Positions 16,155 to 25,264 are shown, numbered from the stretch's first letter. The stretch is 64,000 bases of DNA from Sphingobium boeckii (GCF_014199215.1 NZ_JACIJC010000005.1:62001-126000), one strand, 5' to 3'. Program-made: numbers and translations. The notes: generated by a model from the letters alone, not told the origin.

Positions 16155-17525
16155 ATGATGAACGCCATGATCGGGGCTGCGAAACGCATGAGCTGGCGCA
16201 GGTTGTATGGCATGGCGACCAGCAACACTGGCATGGTCGCCAGCACTGTGATTATCCAGAATTTGATCCGGTTGATCAGCAGCCTGATCCTGACGCGCCT
16301 TCTCGATGCCGAAGTCTATGGCGTGGTCGGCATTGTCATGGCGGTCGCCGTCGTGTTTGGATTGCTGTCCGATCTCGGGTTTGTCGCCTTTCTGATCAGG
16401 AGCGACAAATCGGTCGATTCCGATTTCCTCGATGAAATATGGTCGCTGCGGCTGATCCGATCGATCATCCTGACAATTCTCGTGATCGCGGGCTCCGGCC
16501 CTATCGCCGGCTATCTGGACAAGCCGGAACTGCAAATGGCCATTGCCGCGTCTGCCGGCATTTTCATCACTGAAGGTCTCACGTCTCTGGGTTTCGCAAC
16601 AGCGGTCCGGTCAGGCAAAATTATTAAAATTACCATCTATGATCTTACCAGCGGCATCCTCCAGACCATCGTAACCATCATACTTGCCTATTATCTGCGA
16701 AACTATTGGGCGGTGATCGGTGCTATTCTAATCGGTGGTGTCTTAAGGGGTTTCTTGAGTTATATCGTATTTCCCCAGAGTGGCCGGCGCTGGAAGTTCA
16801 GCAAATCTCGCGCGATTGAGCTAGGGCGTTTCTCGCGCTATATCGTCGGCTCGAGTGTGCTCACCCTCATATTAGGGCAGGCTGACAAGGTTTTGCTGGC
16901 TCGATTTCTGACGCTGGAAGCGCTGGGCTTTTATATCATCGCATCCACACTCGCTCAAATCCTCAACGGATTTGCAGGCCCGTATAGCGAGCGCATTTTA
17001 TATCCCAATTTCTCGCGGATCATGCGGGAAGAGCCTGGCGAAATCAGACGGCAATACTATGCGTCGCGGACCAAGATCAATTTCCTATACCTGCTGGCTG
17101 CGGGCGGGCTGATTACATCAGCGCCGCTTATCATCGAGATGCTCTACGATCCCCGCTATCGTGAGGCTGCTATCTATATGCAATTACTTGCTTTTTCTGG
17201 CGTGTTTTCGCTAAATAATCAGGCGGCAAACTGGGTTTTGATCGCGCTGAACCGGATGTGGATCACCATGATGGTCAATGTCGTCCGGATTATTTGGCTG
17301 GTTGGTGGCGGAGCGCTGGGCTATTATTACTACGGCAGCCTCGGCTTTGTGGCTGCTGTGGGCAGTGTCGAATTTTCCGCCCAACTTTACAGCTGGTGGG
17401 CGCTCTATCGCGCCGGCTTGTTAAGCATACGCCAGGAGGCTGCCATGATAGGTCTCGTCCTTGTCGGTGCGCTGATGGGTTATGCCGTGAACATGTTAGG
17501 GATGGAGATGATTGGTGGTATTTGA
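16155..17525 (+). CDS. Oligosaccharide flippase family protein (Wzx-like, MOP superfamily)
   Basis: About 456 residues with 12 or so hydrophobic segments, matching lipid-linked oligosaccharide flippases of the MOP/polysaccharide-synthase family. Conserved-looking parts are TVIIQNLIRLISSLILTRLLD.., the QADKVLLARFLTLEALGFYIIAS region typical of helix VII-VIII, and the late AANWVLIALNR. Paired ATGs at 16155 and 16158 are the likely start, since earlier in-frame codons would overlap grpE. Base composition is more AT-rich than hrcA-grpE, suggesting horizontal origin with the two glycosyltransferases that face it. Confidence 0.85.
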   Translation: MMNAMIGAAKRMSWRRLYGMATSNTGMVASTVIIQNLIRLISSLILTRLLDAEVYGVVGIVMAVAVVFGLLSDLGFVAFLIRSDKSVDSDFLDEIWSLRLIRSIILTILVIAGSGPIAGYLDKPELQMAIAASAGIFITEGLTSLGFATAVRSGKIIKITIYDLTSGILQTIVTIILAYYLRNYWAVIGAILIGGVLRGFLSYIVFPQSGRRWKFSKSRAIELGRFSRYIVGSSVLTLILGQADKVLLARFLTLEALGFYIIASTLAQILNGFAGPYSERILYPNFSRIMREEPGEIRRQYYASRTKINFLYLLAAGGLITSAPLIIEMLYDPRYREAAIYMQLLAFSGVFSLNNQAANWVLIALNRMWITMMVNVVRIIWLVGGGALGYYYYGSLGFVAAVGSVEFSAQLYSWWALYRAGLLSIRQEAAMIGLVLVGALMGYAVNMLGMEMIGGI

Positions 17526-17558
17526 CCAGTTAATATTTTATGTGATGATAATCAATTT

Positions 17559-18596
17559 TTAGATGAATAGATCAATGGTGCGTAATAGCCGATCTTCCGA
17601 CAAGTAAAACCCTTCTCCTGAGGTATCCGCCGTCGCTTGCGCGTACCTTAATCCTACGATGTCGCAATGCGCCTTTAATATCCAGTCGACTCGGGAAGGA
17701 GGTTGAATAGCGAAGACCGTACTATTGTGTGGCAGGGTCATGATAGCGTGGCAGAGCGCTGATCCTTCGACAGAAATCACGAAAGGCGCATTGAGGAGTA
17801 GTGGCAAAAAGATTTCCGGTCTTTCCTCATGGGGGGTAGCAATAGCAAAACCCCGCCTTGCCAGTTTTTCCGCCAGTTCATCCTGATTCACCAAAAGCCG
17901 CGCTTTTCCACCAACTCGCTTCAGAAATACTGGCGCGCCTTGAGGGAGTTCCGGATATTGGGCTCTTATCCTTTTTCTGAGACGCAGTGACCGCTCAACA
18001 CGACCTACATTGGCGCCCATATCGTCGACGATCCATAGATTTTCTATCTTTACGTTATCAAATAGCTCCAGGCTAGTATTCGTCATACTTCTATAGAAAG
18101 GCTCATCTGTCCAAGGCGCACGCGTAAGGCCCATTGGCTTTTTTACGAGATCATCGGCAAGTAATTCCAAGGCCTGTCCGTCAGTAAGCCAATGCCCGAA
18201 ATACTTTTCACAGACATAATTTGTTGCAAGCATTGCGTTGCTAATCTCGGCTGATTTACTGATTAAAATGCCACGTCTCGGCACATCTGTTATGGCCTCA
18301 TAGGCGTTGTTCAAATATACGGTGCCATCAATGATGCGTGCGTTTTTATAACATCTGCCAATGGTCGCAGCGTGAATTTTAGAACCGCCAGCTGCTATGC
18401 TGTGGTATTGATCAATCGACATTCCTGGCGTGAATGCTTTCCACCGATCAGGGTCGTCAGGCAGATGAATGATGGGAGCGGAATAGCTCTCGGAAGATGG
18501 CGAAATTTCCACTACTTCGTCTGCTAATCCAGCGAGCGAGTTGGCTTTCACGATTTTGTTACGGATGCGGGACCATGCCGGTAGCGCTGATATCAT
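17559..18596 (-). CDS. Glycosyltransferase family 61-like protein
   Basis: A 345-residue protein with the DUF563/GT61 pattern: YFGHWLTDGQALELL (lid and active-site region), an SLRLRKRIR segment, and the C-terminal VISVEGSALCHAIMTLP followed by STVFAIQPPS. GT61 enzymes transfer xylose, GlcNAc or other sugars to surface glycans. The start at 18596 overlaps the upstream stop by an ATGA, so translation is coupled. AT-rich codon use matches the flippase. The sugar and acceptor cannot be inferred. Confidence 0.72.
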   Translation of the reverse strand: MISALPAWSRIRNKIVKANSLAGLADEVVEISPSSESYSAPIIHLPDDPDRWKAFTPGMSIDQYHSIAAGGSKIHAATIGRCYKNARIIDGTVYLNNAYEAITDVPRRGILISKSAEISNAMLATNYVCEKYFGHWLTDGQALELLADDLVKKPMGLTRAPWTDEPFYRSMTNTSLELFDNVKIENLWIVDDMGANVGRVERSLRLRKRIRAQYPELPQGAPVFLKRVGGKARLLVNQDELAEKLARRGFAIATPHEERPEIFLPLLLNAPFVISVEGSALCHAIMTLPHNSTVFAIQPPSRVDWILKAHCDIVGLRYAQATADTSGEGFYLSEDRLLRTIDLFI

Positions 18597-19822
18597 ATTT
18601 GCCGCCGATGTTCTGTTTTTCGGCCGACATCCATTTTTGCCAGCCGAACCAGATGTTCGACTCGGTTGATAAAAGTACTTTCTACGTCGTTTCGCGAAGA
18701 GAGATTTCGGGCTTCCCACATCATTTTCCCTAATGTAGCTCTATCTGCATCAAGGGCAAGCACCGCGCGAGCCAGAGCATATGGGGATCCCATCCGAGCA
18801 GACCGCCCTATTGGCGCGAGGTTGAGCAGGCCCATGAACGCTTTGTTTCCATAACCTGAAATAGGAACTCCGCATCCCATTGCCTCCATATATGTGCAGG
18901 ATGGATCCGCCTGTCGGTGGCAGCACAGGAAAAGATCAATGTCGTTCCGGAAGAAGGGCACGAGTGCTGTTTTAAAATCGATAGGCGGGTGGATCCGGAC
19001 ATGGCTTGCGAGTTGGGATTGTTTTATCCGGTCTTGCATGGATTGTTCCAAGGACCCGGAACCAAAAATATCGAGCGAAAAATCGCAACCTGCGAGGCGT
19101 AACTTCTCGGCAGTATATATGAGATGGTCAGAGCCCTTCATGGGATCCAACCTTCCGGAAAATCCGAGACGGAGCGGCTGGCCCGCTTTCAATCTTTCTA
19201 TTTTTCTTTCGATCTCAACATCGGTCGCCATTAAGGCGCGCGGCATCCGGGTGTCGAAATAAGTTATCAAATCCGGTGTCAGCGAGGCGTATGCGTTGCC
19301 GGCCGGTGTCCCGTTGGCCTGAAGACCTGAAGCTTTGCGGAAGGCGCGCCTCCGATCCCTTTCGGACAAACATGTCCAGACAGCGGATTTAATTTTGGAA
19401 AATTTTGTGCCTTTATCGAGGGCAATAATCTGTAGACGTGTTTCGAGAATATATTCGATGAAATACACCAGTGGAACGTCAATTTTTTTACAAATGTCGG
19501 CTAAAGGAAAATCGAGAAAATTGTCTCCGGACGCGGCTATTATCGCAGCATTAGTCAAATTGATCTCGTCGATTTCGCCATTATTTGTTACTATTTGAAC
19601 ATCAAAAGGCAAATCTTCCAAGGTATACTCCCGGCCGAATAGGATGGCTGATCGATCGCCTTCGCGGAATAGGGTCAGCACACGACCCGGCCAAAACCTC
19701 GCGTATAGTTCGAGGCCAAGTACCGCTTTTTCATCCAGATAATATCCCGAGGTGGTACGGTTGCCCGGCACACTGGGAATGATGAGAAGCATGGGGGCAT
19801 CCGCTGCGATTGGCTTGTTCAT
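18593..19822 (-). CDS. Glycosyltransferase family 4-like protein (GT-B)
   Basis: A 409-residue GT-B enzyme. The C-terminal half has the retaining GT4 signature: RLGFSGRLDPMKGSDHLI, then IHPPIDFKTALVPFFRNDIDLFLCCHRQADPSCTYMEAMGCGVPISGYG, which includes the E-x7-E-like nucleotide-sugar site. The N-terminal acceptor domain begins MLLIIPSVPGNRTTSGYY. It is the first gene of a two-gene minus-strand unit with the GT61 gene and faces the flippase, implying a surface polysaccharide or glycan decoration pathway. Confidence 0.83.
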   Translation of the reverse strand: MNKPIAADAPMLLIIPSVPGNRTTSGYYLDEKAVLGLELYARFWPGRVLTLFREGDRSAILFGREYTLEDLPFDVQIVTNNGEIDEINLTNAAIIAASGDNFLDFPLADICKKIDVPLVYFIEYILETRLQIIALDKGTKFSKIKSAVWTCLSERDRRRAFRKASGLQANGTPAGNAYASLTPDLITYFDTRMPRALMATDVEIERKIERLKAGQPLRLGFSGRLDPMKGSDHLIYTAEKLRLAGCDFSLDIFGSGSLEQSMQDRIKQSQLASHVRIHPPIDFKTALVPFFRNDIDLFLCCHRQADPSCTYMEAMGCGVPISGYGNKAFMGLLNLAPIGRSARMGSPYALARAVLALDADRATLGKMMWEARNLSSRNDVESTFINRVEHLVRLAKMDVGRKTEHRRQI

Positions 19823-19867
19823 ACGCAGATTCTTGCAATGAATGGATGAAGATACGCTTCACACCCC

Positions 19868-20314
19868 TCAAAATTCCTCATGCGCCACATCCACCTCACG
19901 CACCCTGCGCTTCTGTCGCGCCGCGTCGATCAGCACGCGCAGTTCTTCGCGGCGGGCCTTGGCGTTGTCGATATGCGGGAGCGACAGTGGTGCCGTGCGC
20001 GTCGTTTCGTCGCTGGAGGTGAGCGTGATCGTGCCGATGTTGGCCCATTGATTGATCAGCGTGAAATCGAGTCGGATGTCCTTCACGCGGTAAAGCTCCA
20101 CCTCGTCGATGCTTTTGACGAAGATGCCGCGGCGGACGATCAGGCGGTCCGGCGTTACGTCATAGGTGGTGGCGAGATTCTGGATCCATTTGACCAGCAC
20201 GATGATCAGGCCGATCCCCACGAGGCACAGCAACAGCGTCGCCCAGCCCGCGATTGTGCCGCGCAGCCAGCCCCAGGTGGAGGAACGGAAGCTGTCTAAT
20301 ATCTGGCTGGCCAT
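19868..20314 (-). CDS. PH-domain (bPH2/YdbS-like) membrane protein
   Basis: A 148-residue protein with one membrane segment (about 22-43, WATLLLCLVGIGLIIVLVKWI) followed by a bacterial PH-like domain with the signature TTYDVTPDRLIVRRGIFVKSIDEVELYRVKDIRLDF. Such proteins (YdbS/YdbT type) are membrane associated and of poorly defined function. It is separated by only 36 bp from the upstream vgr-related gene, and the three minus-strand genes here may form one operon. Confidence 0.82.
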   Translation of the reverse strand: MASQILDSFRSSTWGWLRGTIAGWATLLLCLVGIGLIIVLVKWIQNLATTYDVTPDRLIVRRGIFVKSIDEVELYRVKDIRLDFTLINQWANIGTITLTSSDETTRTAPLSLPHIDNAKARREELRVLIDAARQKRRVREVDVAHEEF

Positions 20315-20350
20315 GCAATTCTCCCCGCGAATCCAGTGGTTGATAACAGA

Positions 20351-20809
20351 TCAGGTGCGAAAGGGCAGTATGCTCTCATATTGCGCGAGCGGCGGCGCGC
20401 CGCGCACCAACGCGCCCTCCCGCAGCATCCAGGCGTGCTTGACGATTTCCGCCTGCTGCTCGATGCCATAGCGTTCAAGCGCCCATCCGGGCTTGAGACT
20501 GTAATCATAGCGGCAGAAGGGGTGGCGCTTGAGCGGCAGGAAGATGCCCTTTTGATATTGCCACACATGAGTCATCTCATGAATGAACAGCGCCTGGTCG
20601 GACAGGCCGGCCTGGCAGAAATCGTCGCAAAACAGCCCGCCCTTGGGATGGAAATGGATATGCCCCATCGGTGCCATGGTCACGCGCCTGGGCTGGAAGG
20701 GCCACCATTTGCTATCATGCAGGCGCACGCGGTCATAATCGATCGCGCTACCGAACACCGACGCCGCGAGCCCGGTTTCCGCCGGGGTGAGCGGGCGTCC
20801 GCGGCTCAA
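20351..20809 (-). CDS. Putative HExxH metalloprotein ('vgr-related')
   Basis: A 152-residue protein with a zinc-binding HEMTHVWQ motif (His77, Glu78, His81), preceded by GHIHFHPKGGLFCDDFCQAG. Orthologues in sphingomonads are usually labelled 'vgr related protein', without experimental support. No signal peptide is seen, so a cytoplasmic minimal peptidase-like fold is plausible. Its start overlaps the stop of the PCuAC gene, indicating coupling. Confidence 0.65.
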   Translation of the reverse strand: MSRGRPLTPAETGLAASVFGSAIDYDRVRLHDSKWWPFQPRRVTMAPMGHIHFHPKGGLFCDDFCQAGLSDQALFIHEMTHVWQYQKGIFLPLKRHPFCRYDYSLKPGWALERYGIEQQAEIVKHAWMLREGALVRGAPPLAQYESILPFRT

Positions 20810-21261
20810 GGCTTGTCCTGATCCTTCGGTCCCTGGCCTGCGGCATAGATGGGCGCGTCCACGATCAGCCGGTCTCCGCGTTGAAAGGTGAGCACCATGC
20901 GCAGCGCGCCGCCGGGCTTGGCGGTGGAGCGCAGCTCGAAGAACATCACATGCTTGCCGCCAGGCTTGAATTCCACCGTGGATTTGGCGGGGACGGGGAC
21001 ATTGCTGAGGGGCTGCATCGTCATCATGCCGCCATGGCTCATGCTCTCGTGCATTTCAGTGCGGATCGCTGTGTCGGTGGTTACCGAAATGAGCGCGTCA
21101 TCGGCCGGTCCGCCGTGAATCGTGAAATAAGCGGCCGCAGGATTGCCGCCGACCGCCGGAAGCGTCACCCAACTCTTGTCGACGTAAAGTTCCTCTTCCT
21201 TGGCGCAGGAAGCCAGCATTACTGCGGCGATCGGGGCTAAAGCGAGCAGACGGATACGCAT
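20806..21261 (-). CDS. Copper chaperone PCuAC family lipoprotein
   Basis: A 151-residue periplasmic protein with a lipobox LASC (Cys19). The complete PCuAC copper(I) site is present: His71-x10-Met82-x21-His104-x-Met106. PCuAC proteins deliver copper to the CuA centre of cytochrome c oxidase or scavenge periplasmic copper. It is translated ahead of the HExxH gene and divergent from dnaK. Confidence 0.9.
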   Translation of the reverse strand: MRIRLLALAPIAAVMLASCAKEEELYVDKSWVTLPAVGGNPAAAYFTIHGGPADDALISVTTDTAIRTEMHESMSHGGMMTMQPLSNVPVPAKSTVEFKPGGKHVMFFELRSTAKPGGALRMVLTFQRGDRLIVDAPIYAAGQGPKDQDKP

Positions 21262-21310
21262 GAATTCGGCTCCTGAATCGGCAAGGCGAACAAACTAGGC
21301 GCGCGATACG

Positions 21311-21341
21311 CTTGCGACAAGAAAAAGCCCACCTATATCGC
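21311..21341 (+). promoter_or_regulatory. Predicted RpoH (heat-shock sigma) promoter of dnaK
   Basis: CTTG at 21311-21314, a 17-bp spacer, then CCTATATCG from 21332. This fits the alphaproteobacterial RpoH pattern CTTG-N17/18-CYTATNTNNG at every position but the last. It is about 75 bp upstream of the dnaK ATG, a sensible leader length, and supports RpoH rather than HrcA control of dnaK. Confidence 0.62.
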
Positions 21342-21416
21342 CCCGGTAACATGGGTGTTGCGGGGAAACAGCCGCGCACCCGTTTGAAGATCAATATGGG
21401 GCGAATGAGGACGATT

Positions 21417-23318
21417 ATGGGTAAAGTTATCGGGATCGATCTGGGCACCACCAATAGCTGTGTGGCTGTCATGGAGGGCGGCAAGCCCAAGGTGATCGAA
21501 AATGCGGAAGGCGCGCGCACGACGCCGTCGATCGTGGCTTTTGCCAAGGATGGCGAGCGTCTGATCGGCCAGCCGGCCAAGCGCCAGGCTGTGACCAATC
21601 CGGAAAGCACGATCTTTGCGGTGAAGCGCCTGATCGGCCGCCGCTTTGACGATCCGATCACCAAGAAGGACACTGAATTGGTGCCCTATACGATCGTGAA
21701 GGGTCCGAATGGCGACGCATGGGTCAAGGCGGGCGAGGATTATTCGCCTTCGCAGATCAGCGCCTATATCCTGCAGAAGATGAAGGAAACCGCCGAGAGC
21801 TATCTGGGCGAGACCGTGACCCAGGCCGTCGTCACCGTGCCGGCCTATTTCAACGATGCCCAGCGTCAGGCGACCAAGGACGCCGGCAAGATCGCCGGGC
21901 TGGAAGTGCTGCGCATCATCAATGAGCCGACCGCAGCAGCGCTGGCTTACGGGCTTGAGAAGCAGGACGGCAAGATCATCGCGGTGTATGACCTTGGCGG
22001 CGGCACGTTCGACATCTCGATCCTCGAGATCGGTGACGGCGTGTTCGAAGTGAAGGCCACCAATGGCGATACCTTCCTGGGCGGCGAAGATTTCGACGCC
22101 AAGCTGGTCAGCTTCCTCGCGGAAGATTTCAAAAAGGCCGAAGGCATCGATCTCACCAAGGACAAATTGGCACTGCAGCGTCTGAAAGAAGCCTCGGAAA
22201 AGGCGAAGATCGAGCTGTCTTCCGCGGCATCGACCGAGGTCAATCTGCCCTTCATCACCGCCGACGCCAATGGGCCGAAGCATCTGGTGAAGAACATCAC
22301 GCGCGCCGATCTGGAGCGTCTGGTGGATGATCTGATCAAGCGCACGCTCGACCCGTGCAAAAAGGCGCTGGCCGATGCGGGCCTGAAGGCTGACGAGATC
22401 GCCGAAGTGGTGATGGTCGGCGGGATGACCCGTATGCCCAAGGTGCGCGAAGTGGTGAAGGGCTTCTTCGGCAAGGAGCCGCACACCGGCGTGAATCCCG
22501 ATGAAGTGGTCGCCATGGGTGCCGCCATTCAGGCGGGCGTGCTTCAGGGCGATGTGAAGGACGTGCTCCTGCTCGACGTGACCCCGCTGTCGCTGGGCAT
22601 CGAGACTTTGGGCGGCGTGTTCACGCGCATGATCGATCGCAACACCACGATCCCGACCAAGAAATCGCAGACCTATTCGACCGCTGACGACAATCAGCAG
22701 GCCGTGACGATCCGCGTGTTCCAGGGCGAGCGCGAAATGGCGGCGGATAACAAGATCCTCGGCCAGTTCGATCTCGTCGGCATCCCCGCCGCACCGCGCG
22801 GTGTGCCGCAGATCGAGGTGACGTTCGATATCGATGCCAATGGCATCGTCAACGTCCATGCCAAGGACAAGGGCACGGGCAAGGAGCAGCAGATCAAGAT
22901 CCAGGCATCGGGCGGTCTCTCCGATGCGGATATCGATCAGATGGTCCGCGATGCCGAGCAGTTTGCCGAGGAAGACAAGAAGCGTCGCGAGGCGGCCGAA
23001 GCGAAGAACAACGCCGAAAGCCTGATCCACACGACCGAGCGTCAGCTTGAAGAACATGGCGACAAGATCGACGAAGCGCTGAAGGGTGAAATCCAGTCGG
23101 CGATCGACGAAGCCAAGGCGGCGGTCGAAGGCGGCGAGCCCGCGACGATGACCGAAAAGGCGCAGGCGCTTGCGCAGGTTGCCATGAAGCTCGGCCAGGC
23201 GATCTATGAGAAGGAGCAGGCTTCGGCTGCATCTCCTTCCGCCGACAGCGAAGAGAAGAAGGCCGATGACGATGTCGTCGATGCCGAATTCTCCGAAGTG
23301 GACGACAACAAGGCATAA
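21417..23318 (+). CDS. dnaK: Chaperone protein DnaK (Hsp70)
   Basis: A 633-residue Hsp70 beginning [22 protein letters not shown]. The nucleotide-binding domain has [20 protein letters not shown], the [13 protein letters not shown] hinge and [14 protein letters not shown]; the linker-like [18 protein letters not shown] is followed by the substrate domain and an acidic lid tail ending [21 protein letters not shown] precedes the ATG at 21417. Followed by dnaJ after a palindromic repeat. Confidence 0.98.
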   Translation: MGKVIGIDLGTTNSCVAVMEGGKPKVIENAEGARTTPSIVAFAKDGERLIGQPAKRQAVTNPESTIFAVKRLIGRRFDDPITKKDTELVPYTIVKGPNGDAWVKAGEDYSPSQISAYILQKMKETAESYLGETVTQAVVTVPAYFNDAQRQATKDAGKIAGLEVLRIINEPTAAALAYGLEKQDGKIIAVYDLGGGTFDISILEIGDGVFEVKATNGDTFLGGEDFDAKLVSFLAEDFKKAEGIDLTKDKLALQRLKEASEKAKIELSSAASTEVNLPFITADANGPKHLVKNITRADLERLVDDLIKRTLDPCKKALADAGLKADEIAEVVMVGGMTRMPKVREVVKGFFGKEPHTGVNPDEVVAMGAAIQAGVLQGDVKDVLLLDVTPLSLGIETLGGVFTRMIDRNTTIPTKKSQTYSTADDNQQAVTIRVFQGEREMAADNKILGQFDLVGIPAAPRGVPQIEVTFDIDANGIVNVHAKDKGTGKEQQIKIQASGGLSDADIDQMVRDAEQFAEEDKKRREAAEAKNNAESLIHTTERQLEEHGDKIDEALKGEIQSAIDEAKAAVEGGEPATMTEKAQALAQVAMKLGQAIYEKEQASAASPSADSEEKKADDDVVDAEFSEVDDNKA

Positions 23319-23329
23319 GCGTGACACGG

Positions 23330-23403
23330 TTCTCGACTTCGCTCGAGCCAAACGGCTTTGGGGTTGAACCCTGTCCGTTTGTCCCGAGCGAAGTCGAGGG
23401 ACG
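23330..23403. repeat. Family A palindromic repeat (copy A2) between dnaK and dnaJ
   Basis: Arms at 23330-23355 and 23375-23403 form a long imperfect hairpin (CGACTTCGCTCG and CGAGCGAAGTCG). It begins 12 bp after the dnaK stop and ends 19 bp before the dnaJ start. In RNA it would be a strong stem within the dnaK-dnaJ transcript. Confidence 0.85.
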
Positions 23404-23421
23404 TTGTTTAGCGGGGGCGGC

Positions 23422-24549
23422 ATGAGCACGCAGACCGATTATTACGAACTCCTCGAAATCGAGCGCACCGCCGATGACGGGACAATCAAATCCTCCTATC
23501 GCAAGCTCGCGATGCGGTTTCACCCGGACAAGAATCCGGGCTGCGATGATTCCGAGGCAAAATTCAAGGCGATCAGCGAAGCCTATGATTGCCTGAAGGA
23601 TCCACAGAAGCGCGCCGCTTATGACCGGTTCGGCCATGCGGCGTTCCAGAATGGCGGGCCGGGCGCTGGCGGCGGCGGACAGGGCTTTGAAGGCTTTACC
23701 GATATCTTCGAAACGATCTTCGGCCAGGGCTTTGGCGGCGGCGGGCAGCGGCAAAGCAGCCGCCGCGGCGCAGACCTGCGCTATGATCTCGAGATCACGC
23801 TGGAAGAGGCGTATAACGGCAAGCGCACCGATATCACGATCGACGTGTCGGCCGCGTGCGAACCCTGCGAAGGGACGGGTGCCAAGCCCGGCACCAGCGC
23901 CAAGGCCTGCACCACCTGCAAGGGGCATGGCAAGGTTCGTGCGCAGCAGGGCTTCTTCGTGGTCGAGCGGGCGTGCCCCGCCTGCCACGGCGCGGGTCAG
24001 GTGATCGCCGATCCATGTCCGTCATGCCGCGGCGAGGGCCGGGTGGACAAGGAAAAGACGCTCGAGGTCAACATCCCCGAGGGAGTCGACGAAGGCACGC
24101 GCATCCGCCTGACCGGCGAAGGCGAAGCCGGGGCGCAGGGCGCGCCCGCCGGCGATCTCTATATCTTCATCCATGTGAAGCGGCATTCGGTGTTCCAGCG
24201 CGACGGGACGACATTGTTCGCGCGCGCACCGATCAGCTTCACCACCGCCGCGCTGGGCGGCAGCATCACCGTTCCGGGTCTCGACAAGGTGGAGCATGAA
24301 ATCCGCATTCCCGCAGGAATCCAGTCGGGCAAGCAGATCCGTCAGCGCGGTGCCGGTATGCCCGTGCTCCAGGGCCGCGGCAATGGCGACATGGTCGTCC
24401 AGATCGAGGTGGAAACGCCGACACGGCTCAGCACCAAGCAGAAGGAATTGCTCCAGCAATTCCGCGAGACCGAGACCGGGGACGAATGCCCGGAATCGCA
24501 GGGCTTTTTCTCGAAGATCAGGAATATGTGGGACGATCTGACGGACTGA
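23422..24549 (+). CDS. dnaJ: Chaperone protein DnaJ (Hsp40)
   Basis: A 375-residue type I DnaJ. J domain with HPD at 34-36, then a Gly/Phe-rich linker ([15 protein letters not shown]), four CxxCxGxG zinc repeats ([32 protein letters not shown]) and the two beta-barrel substrate domains. The ATG at 23422 matches [11 protein letters not shown]. It stimulates DnaK ATPase and delivers substrates. Confidence 0.97.
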   Translation: MSTQTDYYELLEIERTADDGTIKSSYRKLAMRFHPDKNPGCDDSEAKFKAISEAYDCLKDPQKRAAYDRFGHAAFQNGGPGAGGGGQGFEGFTDIFETIFGQGFGGGGQRQSSRRGADLRYDLEITLEEAYNGKRTDITIDVSAACEPCEGTGAKPGTSAKACTTCKGHGKVRAQQGFFVVERACPACHGAGQVIADPCPSCRGEGRVDKEKTLEVNIPEGVDEGTRIRLTGEGEAGAQGAPAGDLYIFIHVKRHSVFQRDGTTLFARAPISFTTAALGGSITVPGLDKVEHEIRIPAGIQSGKQIRQRGAGMPVLQGRGNGDMVVQIEVETPTRLSTKQKELLQQFRETETGDECPESQGFFSKIRNMWDDLTD

Positions 24550-24567
24550 GGCGCGTTGTCTCCTCAA

Positions 24568-24641
24568 CCGTTTGTCCCGAGCGTAGTCGAGGGACGTGGT
24601 TAGGGGGACTGACGTCCCTCGACAACGCTCGGGACAAACGG
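24568..24641. repeat. Family A palindromic repeat (copy A3)
   Basis: A 74-bp unit of two inverted arms (CCGTTTGTCCCGAGCGTAGTC from 24568, complement ending at 24641) around a short centre. It lies 18 bp after the dnaJ stop, where it could end the dnaK-dnaJ message although no T run follows. Confidence 0.88.
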
Positions 24642-24676
24642 CGCGGGTGGCTATCGCTCATCCCCCCGAAACAACA

Positions 24677-24708
24677 AAGCCCCGCCGGGCGATTGCCGGG
24701 CGGGGCTT
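24677..24708 (-). terminator. Terminator of a short minus-strand transcript
   Basis: A 10-bp GC-rich inverted repeat (AAGCCCCGCC at 24677-24686, GGCGGGGCTT at 24699-24708). On the minus strand it is followed by a T-rich run (complement of ACAACAAA), so it is oriented to terminate the small peptide gene at 24759-24842. Confidence 0.65.
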
Positions 24709-24758
24709 CGGTAGGGGTGAAGGCATCACCCCGATCGCACGCCGCAGCGTGCCATCCT

Positions 24759-24842
24759 TTACACGATCAGAACGGTGCTGAGCGCGAGGGCCTGGGTAGC
24801 CAACAGCAATACGATGCTGGTGACAGCTTCAAACGTCTTCAT
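24759..24842 (-). CDS. Possible 27-residue hydrophobic membrane peptide
   Basis: A tiny open frame, MKTFEAVTSIVLLL... ending in LSTVLIV, which is one predicted transmembrane helix with a short charged N terminus. GGAG lies 8 nt before the ATG at 24842; a second in-frame ATG at 24848 is only 2 nt from it. A GC-rich terminator follows 50 bp downstream on the same strand, which argues for a real short transcript. I do not recognise a family. It could be a stress-related small membrane protein or a type I toxin-like peptide; both are guesses. Confidence 0.45.
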   Translation of the reverse strand: MKTFEAVTSIVLLLATQALALSTVLIV

Positions 24843-25026
24843 TTTCATTACTCCAAGGCGGACGATTGCGCCCGCGCCATCGCTCATGTCTTGCGATGTG
24901 GTCGACATAAGATTATTTCGCTTCGTCGCAACTTTGAAACGTGCAATCGCAGATGCAATAAATGCAATCGTATGGCATGATTGCGGCGACGGCACGTTGC
25001 GGCGCAGCAAATCGTAGCTCCAGCCT

Positions 25027-25249
25027 GTCATCCCCGCGAAAGCGGGGATCCCGCTGCCATTTTAGAGCGCGATGACTTTAGGTCGATCCAACCCGTCATT
25101 GCGAGCGTAGCGAAGCAATCCAGGGCGGTTTTGCCATGCTTGGATTGCCGCGTCGCTGCGCTCCTCGCAATGACGGAGACATGTAATGTCATCACGCTTT
25201 AACTGCAGCATAAAGAAGAAGCGGGATCCCCGCATTCGCGAGGATGACG
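25027..25249. repeat. Family C palindromic repeat (copy C2), interrupted by another element
   Basis: The arms GTCATCCCCGCGAAAGCGGGG (25027-25047) and GGGATCCCCGCATTCGCGAGG (25223-25243, then ATGACG) belong together as an inverted repeat like C1 at 55887-55974. They are separated by a TA-flanked element at 25063-25201. Removing that element leaves a loop (CTGCCATTTTA then CTGCAGCATAAAGAAGAAGC) of the size and composition seen in C1. Confidence 0.75.
25063..25201. repeat. TA-flanked palindromic element, copy 2, nested in repeat C2
   Basis: About 135 bp (25065-25199) between TA dinucleotides. Outer inverted ends are GAGCGCGATGAC at the left and GTCATCACGCTT at the right; the inner palindrome runs from CGTCATTGCGAG to CTCGCAATGACG, as in copy 1 at 5758-5904. 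It carries no gene. Confidence 0.78.
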
Positions 25250-25264
25250 GAGGAATCGGAAAGC

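Noticed and set aside
21333-23429. A 698-codon minus-strand frame opposite dnaK
   Set aside because: This is the known antisense open frame of high-GC dnaK genes; its composition (Leu/His/Arg/Asp) mirrors dnaK codons.
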